From Oscillospiraceae bacterium (lineage in GTDB: Bacteria > Bacillota > Clostridia > Oscillospirales > Acutalibacteraceae), in NCBI GenBank assembly GCA_015066175.1, contig SVOW01000014.1, positions 1 through 64,000 of the forward strand: DNA of 64,000 bases, in the 5' to 3' direction. Numbering within the stretch: position 1 is the stretch's first letter; every line of letters starts with the position of its first letter. The notes beneath the pieces are model-generated. The model made no database searches. It was given only the letters and a program-made list of their open reading frames with translations, and had not been told where the DNA came from. Below are positions 63,060 through 64,000 of this stretch, one piece after another. The translations under genes were made by a program, and so were the position numbers.

Positions 63060-63191
63060 TTATGCTGCCATTTTGCCGATCCATTCAACCAATTTAACGA
63101 GAACGTCTTCGATTGTCTGAAAAGCCTTAGCATAATCTAAACCACCAAGAAAATCAAAAATCTTTTTGATTACGTCGATTGCTGCCTGCAT
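63060..63191 (-). CDS. 43-residue amphipathic peptide
   Basis: A small gene too short for ordinary callers. The peptide starts MQAAIDVIKKIFDFLGGLDY and ends VKLVEWIGKMAA; two amphipathic helices with alternating hydrophobic faces are separated by a GGLD turn, net charge about -1. Reality is supported by a strong SD (GGAAGGAGG, complement of 63201-63209) 9 bases from the ATG, a near-consensus promoter and a terminator. Length and composition resemble phenol-soluble-modulin beta peptides or leaderless bacteriocins, but there is no cognate transporter or immunity gene beside it. It is not known from sequence alone whether it is secreted. Confidence 0.75.
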   Translation of the reverse strand: MQAAIDVIKKIFDFLGGLDYAKAFQTIEDVLVKLVEWIGKMAA

Positions 63192-63230
63192 TGTATGTTT
63201 CCTCCTTCCATGAGAAATATACTTTTCTAT

Positions 63231-63260
63231 ATTATACAACAAGCTTCTACAAAAAGTCAA
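63231..63260 (-). promoter_or_regulatory. Sigma-A promoter of the 43-residue peptide gene
   Basis: Minus strand TTGACT (complement of 63255-63260), 18-base spacer, TATAAT (complement of 63231-63236). Confidence 0.85.
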
Positions 63261-63298
63261 TCACAAAATTAAAAAATTGTTTATTTTTTGTTAACTAT

Positions 63299-63664
63299 TC
63301 ATTTACTTTTTGGTTTTGCCACAAGTGAAACTACCAAACCGCTGATTATTGCCGCTGTAATGCCTGCTGAACCTGCAGACAACGGGCCGGTCAAAATACC
63401 AAGCCATCCGATTTCATTGATTTTTTCTTTCGTGCCCTCTGCAAGAACATTGCCGAAGCCCGTAAGAGGAACTGTAGCACCGCAACCTGCCCATTCTGCA
63501 AACGGACCATATATTCCTATTGCAGAAAGTATCACACCCACCACAACAAACATCACGAGAATTCTTGCAGGCGTAAGTTTTGTAAAATCAATAAGAACCT
63601 GGCCTATTACGCAGATAATTCCTCCTGCTATAAACGTTTTAAAAAAAGATAAGAAAATGTCCAT
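63299..63664 (-). CDS. spoVAE: Stage V sporulation protein AE
   Basis: A 121-residue membrane protein of the SpoVAE family, part of the SpoVA channel that moves dipicolinic acid into the forespore and out at germination. Four predicted membrane segments. Family motifs: GGIICVIGQVLIDFTKLTPARILV and GCGATVPLTGFGN. Start preceded by GAGG. Neither spoVAC nor spoVAD is seen next to it. Being close to sigG is consistent, since sigma-G commonly drives spoVA in other spore-formers. Confidence 0.93.
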   Translation of the reverse strand: MDIFLSFFKTFIAGGIICVIGQVLIDFTKLTPARILVMFVVVGVILSAIGIYGPFAEWAGCGATVPLTGFGNVLAEGTKEKINEIGWLGILTGPLSAGSAGITAAIISGLVVSLVAKPKSK

Positions 63665-63736
63665 AAAAAACCTCTTTCACGCAACATAATTTTCACAAAT
63701 ATTATGTGCATAAAAGAGGCTTTTATCATTTTATTA

Positions 63737-64000
63737 TTATATTTTTGCCCTTATGGTTGATACAAGCGTAATCAGCAAGCTGCTTACTACCTGAATCAGA
63801 ACCACAATAAGTGTCGAAACAACCGAAAGTCTGCCCGAAAGAGCAAATATCGCCACAAATATCAAGCCAAGAAGCATAACAACCGTCTGCATTATAAGCG
63901 TAAGTTTTATGCTGCCGGACAATGAAATTGCAGAAGCAAGTGTTTCAAAAAGAGAGGGAGGTGTGCCGTTATGAATCAGCTTTGCAGGAGCAGTTTCACG
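63737..64000 (-). CDS. C-terminal end of a membrane protein (runs off the right edge)
   Basis: An open frame from the window edge to the stop at 63737 gives 87 residues: a short hydrophilic part (PAKLIHNGTPPSLFETLASA) then two hydrophobic segments. The start codon lies outside the window. The layout is reminiscent of the last two helices of a P-type ATPase, but this is an impression only. Same strand as spoVAE, ending about 70 bases upstream of its start, so possibly one transcript. Confidence 0.55.
   Translation of the reverse strand, partial: RETAPAKLIHNGTPPSLFETLASAISLSGSIKLTLIMQTVVMLLGLIFVAIFALSGRLSVVSTLIVVLIQVVSSLLITLVSTIRAKI

Noticed and set aside
63060-63191. Complete bacteriocin operon
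   Set aside because: No transporter, immunity or modification gene is next to the peptide; only the peptide itself is supported.

Overview
The window looks like part of the chromosome of a low-GC, spore-forming Clostridia member, most likely a gut Oscillospiraceae/Ruminococcaceae-type anaerobe. This rests on gene content: sigma-G and SpoVAE (endospores), a T-box before thrS, a glycyl radical enzyme with its activase (strict anaerobe), a type I dockerin, many intracellular glycan hydrolases, and AT-rich intergenic DNA with near-consensus sigma-A promoters. No phage, rRNA, tRNA or CRISPR array was seen.

Layout. 1-5.1 kb: possible mobile-element remnant at the edge, cation/proton antiporter, XRE regulator, and thrS with its T-box leader. 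5.2-9.1 kb: intracellular GH3 and GH20 glycosidases. 9.1-13.7 kb: an Asp23 protein, FakA-like kinase, recG, luxS operon on the minus strand. 13.8-17.8 kb: M20 peptidase directly abutting a GH106-like glycosidase. 17.9-26.3 kb: five consecutive minus-strand genes for secreted or surface proteins (an IPxTG-type anchor candidate, a DUF4474-like protein, a 1081-residue FIVAR/dockerin protein behind a structured leader, a CxxC-repeat/Ig-like protein, a beta-helix protein). 26.3-30.8 kb: radical SAM activase, divergent glycyl radical enzyme, FGGY kinase. 31-33.8 kb: apgM-like phosphomutase/proposed homoserine kinase, O-acetylhomoserine sulfhydrylase, and a small Cys-rich membrane protein. 34-36.4 kb: dTDP-rhamnose genes rfbA, rfbC, rfbD. 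36.5-40.5 kb: secreted papain-like protease, C_GCAxxG_C_C protein, SurA-like lipoprotein. 40.6-44.2 kb: three tandem secreted metallophosphoesterases. 44.2-47.5 kb: AzlCD, a DUF3795-like protein and a purple-acid-phosphatase-like protein. 47.5-50.8 kb: LCP ligase with a glutamine-rich repeat region, rnpB, a Dabb protein and a DUF368 lipid-carrier translocase. 51-58.8 kb: glycogen phosphorylase, zapA, U32 peptidase, a PASTA-cohesin-like membrane protein and a lipoprotein. 58.8-62.2 kb: sialidase-like protein, manA and nagA. 62.2-64 kb: sigG, a 43-residue amphipathic peptide gene, spoVAE and the end of a membrane protein.

How they may work together. Glycan hydrolases without signal peptides (GH3, GH20, GH106-like, sialidase-like) with manA, nagA and glgP suggest import of oligosaccharides followed by cytoplasmic breakdown. 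At the surface, a dockerin protein and a PASTA-anchored cohesin-like protein may form a small cohesin-dockerin attachment system distinct from a cellulosome. Several secreted proteins end in similar short aromatic amphipathic tails, and the 43-residue stand-alone peptide resembles such a tail. The glycyl radical enzyme with an FGGY kinase is a candidate new sugar or polyol pathway. All functions are read from sequence motifs and family knowledge; no search was run.
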